From positions 1 through 64,000 of the forward strand of contig NZ_NWSX01000023.1 in the NCBI RefSeq assembly GCF_002531825.1: a DNA stretch of 64,000 nt, read 5' to 3'. The stretch comes from Rhizobium sp. J15. GTDB taxonomy: Bacteria > Pseudomonadota > Alphaproteobacteria > Rhizobiales > Rhizobiaceae. Positions 43,941-52,243 of this stretch are shown here, piece by piece. Position numbers and translations under genes: made by a program. Within the stretch, counting starts at the first letter, position 1. Each line of letters starts with the position of its first letter. The notes beneath the pieces were generated by a model. That model saw only the letters and a list, made by a program, of their open reading frames with translations. It was not told the DNA's origin and did no database searches.

Positions 43941-44075
43941 AGTGTCACGCGAGCGCTCACCTCAACCTCCCTCATCCCTGTGACGAGCACAGGGATGAGG
44001 GCGGAGAGGTGGGCACTCTTGTCGATGGTGGGCCATCCGGCACGCTATGCGCTGCATCGGTGCGCGCGACTGGCA
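43941..44075 (+). repeat. Palindromic mosaic repeat, copy 2
   Basis: A perfect 14-bp stem, CCCTCATCCCTGTG with CACAGGGATGAGGG, closes a five-base loop at 43969-44001. The flanks match copy 1 (CGCGAGCG-CTCA before, CCGGCACGCTAT and TGCATCGGTG after). The rest of the 350-bp gap before ligA holds no gene I can support. Confidence 0.7.
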
Positions 44076-44190
44076 GTAGGTCGAGCAATGCATTCTTCTC
44101 GATTAGGCATATTCACCCTCCCTTTTCATCCGGCGATTTTGCTCTAAAAACAATGCAGATTTCTGGCCAGATTCTCTGGAGCGAGGTTCC

Positions 44191-46347
44191 ATGTCCACCG
44201 AAGGTTCCGCCGTCGATACGTTGACGATCGAAGAGGCTGCCGCCGAGCTCGAGCGGCTGGCGAAGGAGATCGCGCATCATGATGCGCTCTATCACGGCAA
44301 GGACCGGCCGGAGATTTCGGATGCGGATTACGACGCGCTGAAGCGCCGCAACGATACGCTGGAAGCGCGTTTCCCCGAGCTGATCCGGGAGGACAGCCCG
44401 TCGCGGCGTGTGGGGGCGGCGCCTTCCGTCACCTTCTCGCCCGTCGTCCATGCGCGGCCGATGCTGTCGCTCGACAATACGTTTTCGCAGGAGGACGTGC
44501 AGGATTTCGTCGCCAGCGTCTATCGCTTCCTCGGCCGGCTGCCGGACCAGTCGATCGCCTTTACCGCCGAGCCGAAGATCGACGGCCTGTCGATGTCGAT
44601 CCGCTACGAGAACGGGAGGCTGGTGACGGCCGCCACGCGCGGCGATGGCACGACGGGGGAGAATGTCACCGCCAACATCAGGACCATCGCCGAGATCCCG
44701 AACCAGTTGCCGAAGGGCGTTCCGGCGGTCGTCGAGGTCCGCGGCGAGGTCTATATGGCCAAGAGCGACTTCCTGGCGCTGAACCGGCAGATGGAGGCGG
44801 AGGGCAAGCAGACCTATGTCAATCCGCGCAATACGGCCGCCGGATCGCTGCGCCAGCTCGACGCCAAGGTGACGGCGAGCCGCAAGCTGAAATTCTTCGC
44901 CTATGCCTGGGGCGAGATGTCGGAAATGCCGGAAGATACGCAATTCGGCATGGTGCAGACCTTCAAGGAATGGGGCTTCCCCGTGAATCCGCTGATGAAG
45001 CGGCTGAATTCAGTGGCCGACATCCTGGCGCATTACGACGAGATCGGCCTCGAACGTCCGGATCTCGATTACGACATCGACGGCGTCGTCTACAAGGTCG
45101 ACAGCCTCGAATTGCAGCAGCGCCTCGGCTTCCGCTCGCGCAGCCCGCGCTGGGCGACGGCGCACAAATTCCCGGCCGAGCAGGCCTTCACCGAGGTCGA
45201 GAAGATCGAGATCCAGGTCGGCCGCACGGGGGCGCTGACGCCGGTGGCGCGGCTGAAGCCGATCACGGTCGGCGGCGTCGTCGTCACCAATGCGACACTG
45301 CATAACGAGGATTACATCAAGGGCATCGGCAATAGCGGCGAGCGTATCCGGCCTGAGGAGCACGATATCCGTGAGGGCGATACGGTCATCGTCCAGCGCG
45401 CCGGCGACGTCATTCCACAGATCCTCGATGTGGTGATGGAGAAGCGGCTGGCCGAGGCAAAACCCTACGAATTCCCGAAGACATGCCCGGTTTGCGGTTC
45501 GCATGCCGTGCGCGAGGTCAACGAGAAGACGGGCAAGATGGATTCGGTGCGCCGCTGCACCGGCGGCTTCATCTGCCGGGCGCAGGCAACGGAGCATCTG
45601 AAGCATTTCGTCTCGCGCAACGCCTTCGATATCGAGGGGCTCGGCTCCAAGCAGATCGATTTCTTCTTCGAAAACGAGGACCCGTCGCTGCAGATCCGTA
45701 CGGCGCCGGAAATCTTCACGCTGGAGAAGCGCCAGCAATCGTCGCTCACCAAGCTGGAGAATATCGACGGCTTCGGCAAGGTCAGCGTCGGCAAGCTCTA
45801 TACGGCGATCAACGAAAGGCGGAGCATTGCGCTTCACCGTTTCATCTATGCGCTCGGCATCCGCCATGTCGGCGAAACCACGGCGAAGCTGCTGGCGCGC
45901 TCCTACGGCACCTATGAGGCCTTTGCGACCGCGATGAAGGAGGCCGCGCCGCTTTCCGGCGAAGCCTGGACCGATCTCAACGCCATCGAGGGCATCGGCG
46001 AGGTCGTGGCGCGCGCCATGGTCGAATTCTACAAGGAGCCGCGCAATATCGAGGTGATCGGCCGCCTGCTTGAGGAGGTGACGCCCGCGGAGGCCGAACA
46101 GCTGGTCACATCGGGCAGCCCCGTCGCCGGCAAGACGGTGGTCTTCACCGGCTCGCTCGAAAAATTCACCCGCGATGAGGCGAAGGCGAGGGCCGAAAGC
46201 CTCGGCGCGAAGGTGGCGGGATCGGTCTCCAAGAAGACTGACTTTGTCGTCGCCGGCCCCGGCGCCGGCTCCAAGCTCGACAAGGCGCGCGAACTCGGCG
46301 TTCAGACGATGGACGAGGACGAGTGGCTGGCGCTGATCGGTGGGTGA
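44191..46347 (+). CDS. ligA: NAD-dependent DNA ligase
   Basis: The 718-residue enzyme seals nicks using NAD+. The adenylated lysine is K129 in AEPKIDGLS. The OB fold follows; a four-cysteine zinc finger (CPVC...RRC...FIC) is near residues 431-455; helix-hairpin-helix repeats lie near 500-580; and a C-terminal BRCT domain (VVFTGSLEKFTRDEAKARAE onward) covers about 640-715. All domains are complete. The gene has a long upstream gap of repeat DNA and so probably its own promoter. Confidence 0.97.
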   Translation: MSTEGSAVDTLTIEEAAAELERLAKEIAHHDALYHGKDRPEISDADYDALKRRNDTLEARFPELIREDSPSRRVGAAPSVTFSPVVHARPMLSLDNTFSQEDVQDFVASVYRFLGRLPDQSIAFTAEPKIDGLSMSIRYENGRLVTAATRGDGTTGENVTANIRTIAEIPNQLPKGVPAVVEVRGEVYMAKSDFLALNRQMEAEGKQTYVNPRNTAAGSLRQLDAKVTASRKLKFFAYAWGEMSEMPEDTQFGMVQTFKEWGFPVNPLMKRLNSVADILAHYDEIGLERPDLDYDIDGVVYKVDSLELQQRLGFRSRSPRWATAHKFPAEQAFTEVEKIEIQVGRTGALTPVARLKPITVGGVVVTNATLHNEDYIKGIGNSGERIRPEEHDIREGDTVIVQRAGDVIPQILDVVMEKRLAEAKPYEFPKTCPVCGSHAVREVNEKTGKMDSVRRCTGGFICRAQATEHLKHFVSRNAFDIEGLGSKQIDFFFENEDPSLQIRTAPEIFTLEKRQQSSLTKLENIDGFGKVSVGKLYTAINERRSIALHRFIYALGIRHVGETTAKLLARSYGTYEAFATAMKEAAPLSGEAWTDLNAIEGIGEVVARAMVEFYKEPRNIEVIGRLLEEVTPAEAEQLVTSGSPVAGKTVVFTGSLEKFTRDEAKARAESLGAKVAGSVSKKTDFVVAGPGAGSKLDKARELGVQTMDEDEWLALIGG

Positions 46348-46354
46348 GTGATGC

Positions 46355-46383
46355 TTGATTTGTTCCCATATTGGGAATATTCT
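46355..46383 (+). promoter_or_regulatory. Promoter and operator of the higBA operon
   Basis: TTGATT (46355-46360) and TATTCT (46378-46383) are 17 bp apart. The spacer contains the inverted repeat TTCCCA-TAT-TGGGAA at 46363-46377, a good operator for the HTH antitoxin. The -10 element ends only five bases before the toxin ATG at 46389, so the transcript may start at or next to the AUG. Confidence 0.6.
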
Positions 46384-46388
46384 CACCC

Positions 46389-46685
46389 ATGCAAGTGATC
46401 GCGAAGTCGACATTACGCTTGTTCTGGGAGTTGCACCCGCAGGCCAAAGTGCCTCTCGGCGTCTGGCATGCTCTTGTCAGTAAGGCGGAATGGGCGGGAC
46501 CGGCGGATATCAAGAGAACGTTCGGTGCCAATGTTGATTTCGTCGGCGACAACAGGGTGATTTTCGACATCGGCGGCAACAAGTATCGCCTTATCGTTCA
46601 CGTGGCCTATGCCTACCGACGCGTGCTGGTCAAGTTCGTTGGTACGCATTCCGAGTACGACAGGATCGATCCGGAGACAGTGTAA
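46389..46685 (+). CDS. higB: HigB-type toxin (mRNA interferase)
   Basis: The 98-residue basic protein belongs to the HigB_toxin family. It begins MQVIAKSTLRLFWELHP, contains a central NVDFVGDNRVIFDIGGNKYRL in two strands and ends KFVGTHSEYDRID, a RelE-like fold typical of ribosome-dependent mRNA cleavage. The toxin gene precedes the antitoxin gene, the order typical of higBA. The ATG at 46389 is preferred because an earlier TTG would lie inside the operator. No ribosome binding site is visible, which agrees with a leaderless transcript. The stop overlaps the higA start (TAATG). Confidence 0.88.
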   Translation: MQVIAKSTLRLFWELHPQAKVPLGVWHALVSKAEWAGPADIKRTFGANVDFVGDNRVIFDIGGNKYRLIVHVAYAYRRVLVKFVGTHSEYDRIDPETV

Positions 46686-47062
46686 TGGACATAAGACCGA
46701 TTAGGAGCGATGGCGATCTGCAATGGGCGCTTGGCGAAGTTGCGTCGTATTTCGACAATCCGCCGCCGCAAGGCTCGGCAGCTGCGGACAGGTTCGATGT
46801 GCTTTCCGATCTCATAGAAGCCTATGAAAACCGACACTTCCCCGCCGTTGAACTGGAGCCGGTCGATTTCCTGCATGCCTTCATGGAAATGACCGGCCGC
46901 AGCCAGACGGATCTCGGCGAGATCCTGGGTTCGCGCTCCCGCGCCTCGGAAATCCTGCACCGCAAGCGCGCCCTGACGGTCGATATGATTTTCAAGCTTA
47001 CCGAGGCATGGGGCGTTCCCGCCGAATGTCTCGTCAAGCCTTATCGTCTGGCCGTCGCTTAG
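46685..47062 (+). CDS. higA: HigA-type antitoxin, XRE-family HTH
   Basis: The 125-residue protein carries a C-terminal helix-turn-helix (about residues 75-120: RSQTDLGEILGSRSRASEIL) and an N-terminal part (about 1-60) that presumably wraps the toxin. It should neutralise HigB and repress the operon through the inverted repeat upstream. Translation starts in the higB stop codon. It converges with the acetyltransferase gene, overlapping its end by four bases. Confidence 0.88.
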   Translation: MDIRPIRSDGDLQWALGEVASYFDNPPPQGSAAADRFDVLSDLIEAYENRHFPAVELEPVDFLHAFMEMTGRSQTDLGEILGSRSRASEILHRKRALTVDMIFKLTEAWGVPAECLVKPYRLAVA

Positions 47063-47595
47063 GCCCTCAACCGCGCCATCGTGTATGCGTCGACATATCG
47101 TCCGGCGCGATAGGCGAATGACCGCAACAGCCCCTCTTTCTCGAAACCGAACTTCTCGTAAAGCCGGATGGCGGCGTCGTTGTCGGTGTATACGGTCAAT
47201 TCCAGCCGCTTGACGTCGAGCCAGTCGTCGGCGGCCTCGACCATGGCGCCGAGCAGGATGCGGCCGAAGCCGCGGCCGGTGAAATCGTCGTGCACGCCCA
47301 TGCCGATGCTGGCGACGTGCTGCCGCCGGCCGCCGAGGCGGTTGAGGCCGCAATTGCCGACGATCCTGCCATCGAGCGTGACGACGAGGTTGAGCGCGCC
47401 CGGCGACGGGTTTTCCATGTTCTTTCGAACCTCTTCGACCCGCTGGTACGGCGGCCGCAGGGTGCCGGCGCGATAGCCCGGCAAATTGATGAGATCGGTG
47501 ATCTCCTCGGCGTCGGAAAGACGCACGGCGCGCACGACGACGCCATTCGGCAGGCGCGCTCGGTCGCGGGGTTCATTCTCTTCGTTTTCAGACAT
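47059..47595 (-). CDS. GNAT-family N-acetyltransferase
   Basis: The 178-residue protein has the GNAT fold. VRAVRLSDAEEITDLIN begins motif C near residue 21, the acetyl-CoA pyrophosphate loop is in GMGVHDDFTGRGFGRIL near 98, and LTVYTDNDAAIRLYEKFGFEKEG near 132 is motif B. The substrate is unknown; similar proteins acetylate ribosomal-protein N-termini, polyamines or amino acids. A strong AAGGAGG ribosome binding site precedes the start. The gene has 268 bp of non-coding DNA on its 5' side, with one hairpin at 47643-47666. Confidence 0.85.
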   Translation of the reverse strand: MSENEENEPRDRARLPNGVVVRAVRLSDAEEITDLINLPGYRAGTLRPPYQRVEEVRKNMENPSPGALNLVVTLDGRIVGNCGLNRLGGRRQHVASIGMGVHDDFTGRGFGRILLGAMVEAADDWLDVKRLELTVYTDNDAAIRLYEKFGFEKEGLLRSFAYRAGRYVDAYTMARLRA

Positions 47596-47863
47596 GGGGT
47601 GGCCTCCTTGGGTTTCAGGGGAGGAGAGCCGGCTTTTTCGAAAACCCTGCTCGCCTCGGCAGGGTTCTCGGGATGATCGAACGGCTAGTGACGCACCATC
47701 GCTCCCGCGTACCCTGGAAGGGTCGTGGCGATATGATGCATGGTCGATGTCACAGAGTTGATCATGCGTGGAAGTTTCCCCATTTGCGTGCAGATGTCAA
47801 CAGGCCGGAATTTGCCTTCGCACGCGGCTATGATTATTCCGGTAGGGGCAGACGATTCGGATA

Positions 47864-48460
47864 TTGCCCTTGAAGACCATCGCCATCGATTTCGAGACAG
47901 CCAACGAGCAGCGCGGCAGCGCCTGCTCGGTCGGACTCGCATGGATCGAGGAGGGCAGGGTGACGCGCGTCGAGGAGCGGCTCATTCGCCCCAGGGACAT
48001 GCGTTTTTCCGGGATGAACATCGCGATCCACGGTATCCGCCCGGAGCATGTCGAGGATGCGCCGGAGTTTCCCGAGGTGATGGACGAGTTCTACGATGAT
48101 TTCAGGGGTGCGACGATGATCGCGCATAATGCCGCCTTCGATTTCAGCGTCTGGCGGGCAAGCCTCGATCTCTACCGGCAATCCTATCCTGAACTGATCT
48201 ATCTCTGCAGCCTGAAGATGGCGCAGCGGATCTGGCCGCATTTCCTCTCGCACCGGCTGAACCTGATCGCCGATCATCTCGGCCTGCGCTTCATGCATCA
48301 CAATGCCGCGGAGGATGCGGCGGTCTGCGCGGCCGCGGCGATCGAGATGGCGAAGGCGGTCAAGGCGAAAGCCGTGGAAGCGATCCCGGCGCTGATCGGC
48401 ATGACGCCGGGGCGGCTGACGGCGCGCGGCTATGCGCCCTGCACCTGCCGGAAGGCCTGA
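47864..48460 (+). CDS. DEDDh-type 3'-5' exonuclease (DnaQ-like)
   Basis: The 198-residue protein has exonuclease motif I TIAIDFETAN near residue 5 (D and E metal ligands), motif II IAHNAAFDFSVW near 86, and motif III HHNAAEDAAVCAA near 144, the H and D of the DEDDh class. It resembles the proofreading epsilon fold but is not in a polymerase operon, so it may act in repair or RNA turnover. The C-terminus holds a short cysteine pair (PCTCRKA). The start is a TTG at 47864; a second TTG two codons later is equally plausible. Confidence 0.8.
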   Translation: MPLKTIAIDFETANEQRGSACSVGLAWIEEGRVTRVEERLIRPRDMRFSGMNIAIHGIRPEHVEDAPEFPEVMDEFYDDFRGATMIAHNAAFDFSVWRASLDLYRQSYPELIYLCSLKMAQRIWPHFLSHRLNLIADHLGLRFMHHNAAEDAAVCAAAAIEMAKAVKAKAVEAIPALIGMTPGRLTARGYAPCTCRKA

Positions 48461-48567
48461 GCGGTTTCTTGCAAAGCAGGGGCGCGTGCTTATCTAGAAA
48501 GCGCCGATCAAGCGATAGAGCGCCTTTGGCGCGTCCCGTCGGACGCGCGGCGCTCCAGGGAGCCGCC

Positions 48568-49059
48568 ATGTCCAAGCCGCGCAATCTTTTCCTTGCTGCC
48601 CTCTCTCTTTTCGCGCTTTCAGCGGGCGCCGTCTCCGCCGAGGTCGTCGGCAAGGTCGGGGTCGACTGGATCGGCAACGACATTATCGTCGAGGCGGTCT
48701 CCGATCCCGAGGTCAAGGGCGTCACCTGCCACGTCACCTATTTCGACCGCAGCCTGATCGACCGGTTCAAGAACGGCAACTGGTTCGAGGATCCCTCCAA
48801 CAATTCCATCGCCTGCCGGCAGACGGGACCGATTGAGGTCGGCAATATCGACCTCTCCAAGGATGGCAGCGAGGTGTTCCGCCAGGGCATGTCGCTGATC
48901 TGGAAGACGCTGGTCGTCAACCGCATCTATGACAAGGCGAACGACACCCTGATCTATCTCGCCCATTCCAGGGAACTGACGGATGGCTCGGCGAAGATGT
49001 CGATTTCGACGATACCCTTGTATGGGCAGAACGTGATCTGGAAGAATGGGAAGCCGTAG
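48568..49059 (+). CDS. creA: CreA-family periplasmic protein
   Basis: The 163-residue precursor has a signal peptide (about residues 1-23) and the CreA domain: VGVDWIGNDIIVEAVSDPEV near 29, VTCHVTYFDRS near 49, DPSNNSIACRQTGP near 70 and a C-terminal SISTIPLYG near 146. The conserved cysteines (in VTCHV and IACRQ) are spaced as in the family. The function of CreA is not established. The ATG at 48568 begins the signal peptide; upstream in-frame sequence is not conserved. Confidence 0.85.
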   Translation: MSKPRNLFLAALSLFALSAGAVSAEVVGKVGVDWIGNDIIVEAVSDPEVKGVTCHVTYFDRSLIDRFKNGNWFEDPSNNSIACRQTGPIEVGNIDLSKDGSEVFRQGMSLIWKTLVVNRIYDKANDTLIYLAHSRELTDGSAKMSISTIPLYGQNVIWKNGKP

Positions 49060-49100
49060 GGCCAAGGCACGCTGGATACGCGGCTTCTCCTGATGAAGAC

Positions 49101-49240
49101 CCCGCCCCAAACCCCTCCCCACAAGGGGGAGGGGCTTAACGTGCCGCGCCGACTTTCCAGATATTCGACGTCTCGGAAGGAGCGAGGCGGAGCCCTCGGG
49201 GTTAGTCCCTCCCCCTTGTGGGGAGGGGTTTTACGTAAAG
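49101..49240. repeat. Inverted repeat with CCCCTCCCC arms
   Basis: Bases 49110-49137 and 49204-49233 are inverted copies, each itself a hairpin (CCCCTCCCC-ACAAGG-GGGAGGGG). The right arm ends in GGGGTTTTAC, so it may also terminate the creA transcript. This is a third class of palindromic repeat in the window. Confidence 0.6.
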
Positions 49241-49278
49241 TTGGAAACAATGACCGTCGCGCGCTCCTACACCGAACC

Positions 49279-49304
49279 AAAAAGGCCCGGACGAGCCGGG
49301 CCTT
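49279..49304 (-). terminator. Terminator of the chemoreceptor-cheW operon
   Basis: AAGGCCCGG and CCGGGCCTT form a nine-base-pair stem with a five-base loop. On the minus strand it is followed by a run of five T. It lies 24 bp beyond the cheW stop. Confidence 0.85.
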
Positions 49305-49327
49305 CGCATTCCGTTCGGCGATAAAGA

Positions 49328-49795
49328 TCAAGCCGCCTGCGACAGCTCGTCGGCAATGACCGTATCGAGGTTGAGGAAGCAGACCATGGTCTTTTCCAGC
49401 GCCACGATGCCGCGGCAGAAGGCGCGCTGGGCTTCCGGGATGATTTCCGGCGGCGGCTGCAGGTCTTCGCTCTTGATGGTCATCATGTCGGACACCTGCT
49501 CGACCAGCAGGCCGACCAGCTTGCCGGCGATGTCGGTGACGATGATCGCCGAGCGCTCGGAGGGCTCGGTCATCTTCATGCCGAGGCGGCAGGCCATGTC
49601 GATGACCGGGATGACGGCGCCGCGCAGGTTGATGAGGCCCAGCACGTAAGGCGGGGTATGTGGCATCGGCGTCACCGGCGCCCAGCCGCGGATTTCGCGG
49701 ATGGCCATGATGTCGATGCAGAATTCCTGGTCGCCCAGGTGGAACGAGACGATTTCGAGATAGGCGCCCGACTGCTTGATAGCACTGTTGTTCAT
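49328..49795 (-). CDS. cheW: Chemotaxis coupling protein CheW
   Basis: The 155-residue scaffold links chemoreceptors to the CheA kinase. The CheW fold is complete: YLEIVSFHLGDQEFCIDIMAIREI near residue 12, PYVLGLINLRGAVIPVIDMACRLG near 49 and LVGLLVEQVSDMMTIK near 92. It is the second gene of a two-gene operon, starting 3 bp after the chemoreceptor gene, with no CheA or CheY in the window. It may serve this receptor specifically. Confidence 0.93.
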   Translation of the reverse strand: MNNSAIKQSGAYLEIVSFHLGDQEFCIDIMAIREIRGWAPVTPMPHTPPYVLGLINLRGAVIPVIDMACRLGMKMTEPSERSAIIVTDIAGKLVGLLVEQVSDMMTIKSEDLQPPPEIIPEAQRAFCRGIVALEKTMVCFLNLDTVIADELSQAA

Positions 49796-49797
49796 GA

Positions 49798-51762
49798 TCA
49801 GAATTCTTCCCAGTTGTCCCCGGCGGGAGAAGCGATGGCTTTGGCGGCGGTGCCGCCGTTGAATGCGCCCGCGACTTTGCCGATCAGGCTGCGTGCGGGA
49901 GAAGGTCTCGAATGCGAGGCGGCGGTTGCCTCTCGCGGCGTTTGCCGGGCGCTCATGCCCTCGCCGGTCTTGAATTGCTTCACCAGCTGCGTCAGGTTTT
50001 CCGCGTCGATGGCGAGCGTATGGCTTGCGGCGTTCGTCTCTTCCACCATGGCCGCGTTCTTCTGCGTGACCTGATCCATCTGGCTGATGGATGTATTGAT
50101 TTCGTTCAATCCGACTGATTGTTCGCGCGCAGAGGTTACGATTGATTTAACGTGTTCGTCGATGCGCAGAACATCTTCGCCGATCTGGCGCAGCGCTTCG
50201 CCGGCGGCCGTCACCAATTCGCTGCCGATCTTTACCTCATCGCCGGATTTTCCGATCAAGGCCTTGATATCCTTGGCAGCACCGGCGGCGCGGCCGGCGA
50301 GTTCGCGCACTTCCTGGGCGACGACGGCGAAGCCCTTGCCGGCTTCGCCGGCGCGGGCGGCCTCGACGCCGGCGTTGAGCGCCAGGAGGTTCGTCTGGAA
50401 GGCGATCTCGTCGATGACGTTGATGATCTTGCCGATCTCTCGGGACGCGCCTTCGATTCGCTGCATGGCGGCCATCGCATCGCCGACGACGACGTCGGAC
50501 TTGGCGGTATTCTCGCGGGTGTGGCTGACCATGTGGCCGACTTCCTCGGCCCGGTTGGTGGCGTTGCGGACGGTGGCGGTGATCTGGTCGAGGGCGGCGG
50601 ACGTTTCTTCGAGCGAGGCGGCCTGCTGCTCGGTGCGCTTGGCGAGATCGTCGGCGGCGGCGCGCATCTGGCGGCTGTTGGCCTCGATCGAGCTGCTGTT
50701 GACGGCAATGTCGCTCATCGCCTTGCGCAGTGTCGCGGTCGTCTGGTTGAAGTCGAGGCGCAGGCGTTCCAGCTCTTCGCGGAAAGGCTGGTCGATCGTC
50801 ACGGTCACGTCGCCTGCCGACAGGCGAGTGAGGCCGGCGCCGAGAGCCGTGACGGCGGCGTTGAGCGCTTCGGCATCGGCGAGCTTGGCGGCTTCACGCG
50901 CCCGATGCTCGGCGTCGCTGCGCTGCCTGTCGTTCTGGCTCTGCGCTTCGAGGTCGCGCTTCTCGATCGCGGCAAGGCGGAAGGCGTCGGCGGCGCGGGC
51001 CATGTCGCCGATCTCGTCGCCGCGGGCCTTTTCCGCAACGGCGCTGGTGAGGTCGCCGCTCATGATGCGCTGCATGCTTTCGCTCACGGCCGCGATGCCG
51101 CGGCGGATCGATCCGCCATGGATATATTGCAGGGCGCCCATGGTGAGGATGGCGAGGAGGCCGAGGCCGATCTGCAGGAAGAGGGCGCGTTGCGATATGG
51201 CATTGGCGGTCTGGACATGCTGACGGGCGAATGCGGTGCCATCGGCGGCAAGCTTGTCGAGCGTTTTCGTCAGTTCCTCGCCGGCGCCGTCGATCGTGTC
51301 GTCGATCTTGTCGAATTCCGCGTCGGACGCTCCCTGCTGGACCATGACGACGAGATCGGTCTGGATCGCCTTGCCCATCTCTGCGACGTCGGTATCGTAG
51401 TTCTTCAGCAGGGCGCCGGCATTTATCTCGTCGGCCAGCAGACGTATGTCTTTCGAGCCGTTGGAAAGTGCAGCCAGAGAATCGGCGATCAGCTTGATGC
51501 GCTCCGGCGCGACCGCTTTGTCATCCTTGTCGACGATGATGTCCATGGCGGCCAGCACCATCGTCAGGTTGGCAAGCCGCATGTCGTTGATACGGTCGAC
51601 GCTCGCCTGGATCTCGCTGGCGCGGCGCAGACCGGCGTCGATGCGCGTGTTTTCGTACCAGCCGACGCCGAGCATCGTTCCGAAACCGATAAGGGCGGCG
51701 CCGCCGAGCGTCCAGAGCCGCTGGCTGACCGACAGGCTCTTGCGCACTGCTGAATTCGTCAT
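49798..51762 (-). CDS. Methyl-accepting chemotaxis protein
   Basis: The 654-residue receptor has a short cytoplasmic start, TM1 (about residues 20-40), a helical periplasmic sensor (about 40-190), TM2 (about 195-215), a HAMP domain, a second HAMP-like region and the signalling domain, whose hairpin tip is INVIDEIAFQTNLLALNAGVEAARAGE near 458. It ends in NWEEF, a pentapeptide like the NWETF that docks CheR and CheB on E. coli receptors. The sensor helices resemble the four-helix-bundle type. The ATG at 51762 follows GGAGGG; a GTG five codons upstream overlaps that site. Ligand unknown. Confidence 0.93.
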   Translation of the reverse strand: MTNSAVRKSLSVSQRLWTLGGAALIGFGTMLGVGWYENTRIDAGLRRASEIQASVDRINDMRLANLTMVLAAMDIIVDKDDKAVAPERIKLIADSLAALSNGSKDIRLLADEINAGALLKNYDTDVAEMGKAIQTDLVVMVQQGASDAEFDKIDDTIDGAGEELTKTLDKLAADGTAFARQHVQTANAISQRALFLQIGLGLLAILTMGALQYIHGGSIRRGIAAVSESMQRIMSGDLTSAVAEKARGDEIGDMARAADAFRLAAIEKRDLEAQSQNDRQRSDAEHRAREAAKLADAEALNAAVTALGAGLTRLSAGDVTVTIDQPFREELERLRLDFNQTTATLRKAMSDIAVNSSSIEANSRQMRAAADDLAKRTEQQAASLEETSAALDQITATVRNATNRAEEVGHMVSHTRENTAKSDVVVGDAMAAMQRIEGASREIGKIINVIDEIAFQTNLLALNAGVEAARAGEAGKGFAVVAQEVRELAGRAAGAAKDIKALIGKSGDEVKIGSELVTAAGEALRQIGEDVLRIDEHVKSIVTSAREQSVGLNEINTSISQMDQVTQKNAAMVEETNAASHTLAIDAENLTQLVKQFKTGEGMSARQTPREATAASHSRPSPARSLIGKVAGAFNGGTAAKAIASPAGDNWEEF

Positions 51763-52107
51763 GAAAAGACCCTCCACAAACCGCGCGGGTTTATGCTTTT
51801 ACCCTCATGCGGACGTCCGGGGTTTTCGCCACTCGGCAGACTTCATGTCAGAACGGCACGGCGGCCGACGCACTGCTAAATATAGATATGGCCGCTTAAG
51901 TCTTTCCTAACGATATGCATCTTCGGCTTGCTCGTTCGGTCCTCGGGCAAGCCATTAAAAACATGAGGCTTTTCGACCTGGAGTAATGGCGGTGAGAAGC
52001 TTTTCCGGCAGGGAAGGTCTCACGCGCTGAGACAATTAATCACGGGTCAGAAAACGCATTCTTGAATTGCGTGCATCCGGTCGAGACTATAATCACGCAA
52101 AACGCGC

Positions 52108-52199
52108 AAGCGCGTCGCGATCTTTCAGATTCGCTCCTCGCGCTTTGTTTTACGCATGTCGTGATCGCAAAACCGCTGTACATTTTTGCGCGACATGCT
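52108..52199 (+). repeat. RIME-type repeat, copy C
   Basis: About 92 bp closely matches copies A and B, with TCGCGATCTTTCAGATTCG at its left and CGCAAAACCGC then TTTTTGCGCGACAT at its right. The central linker is shorter than in the other copies. The 345 bp between the chemoreceptor start and this element shows one imperfect hairpin (51992-52023) and no gene I can support. Confidence 0.8.
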
Positions 52200-52243
52200 T
52201 GGGGGTGGGCGGCGCATATCCGCCCGGATCGAGGTTCATGCCA

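Noticed and set aside
51985..52029. A 14-codon frame starting ATGGCGGTG after GGAG
   Set aside because: It is too short, the ribosome binding site is too close to the ATG, and it lies in a hairpin-forming region; no further support.
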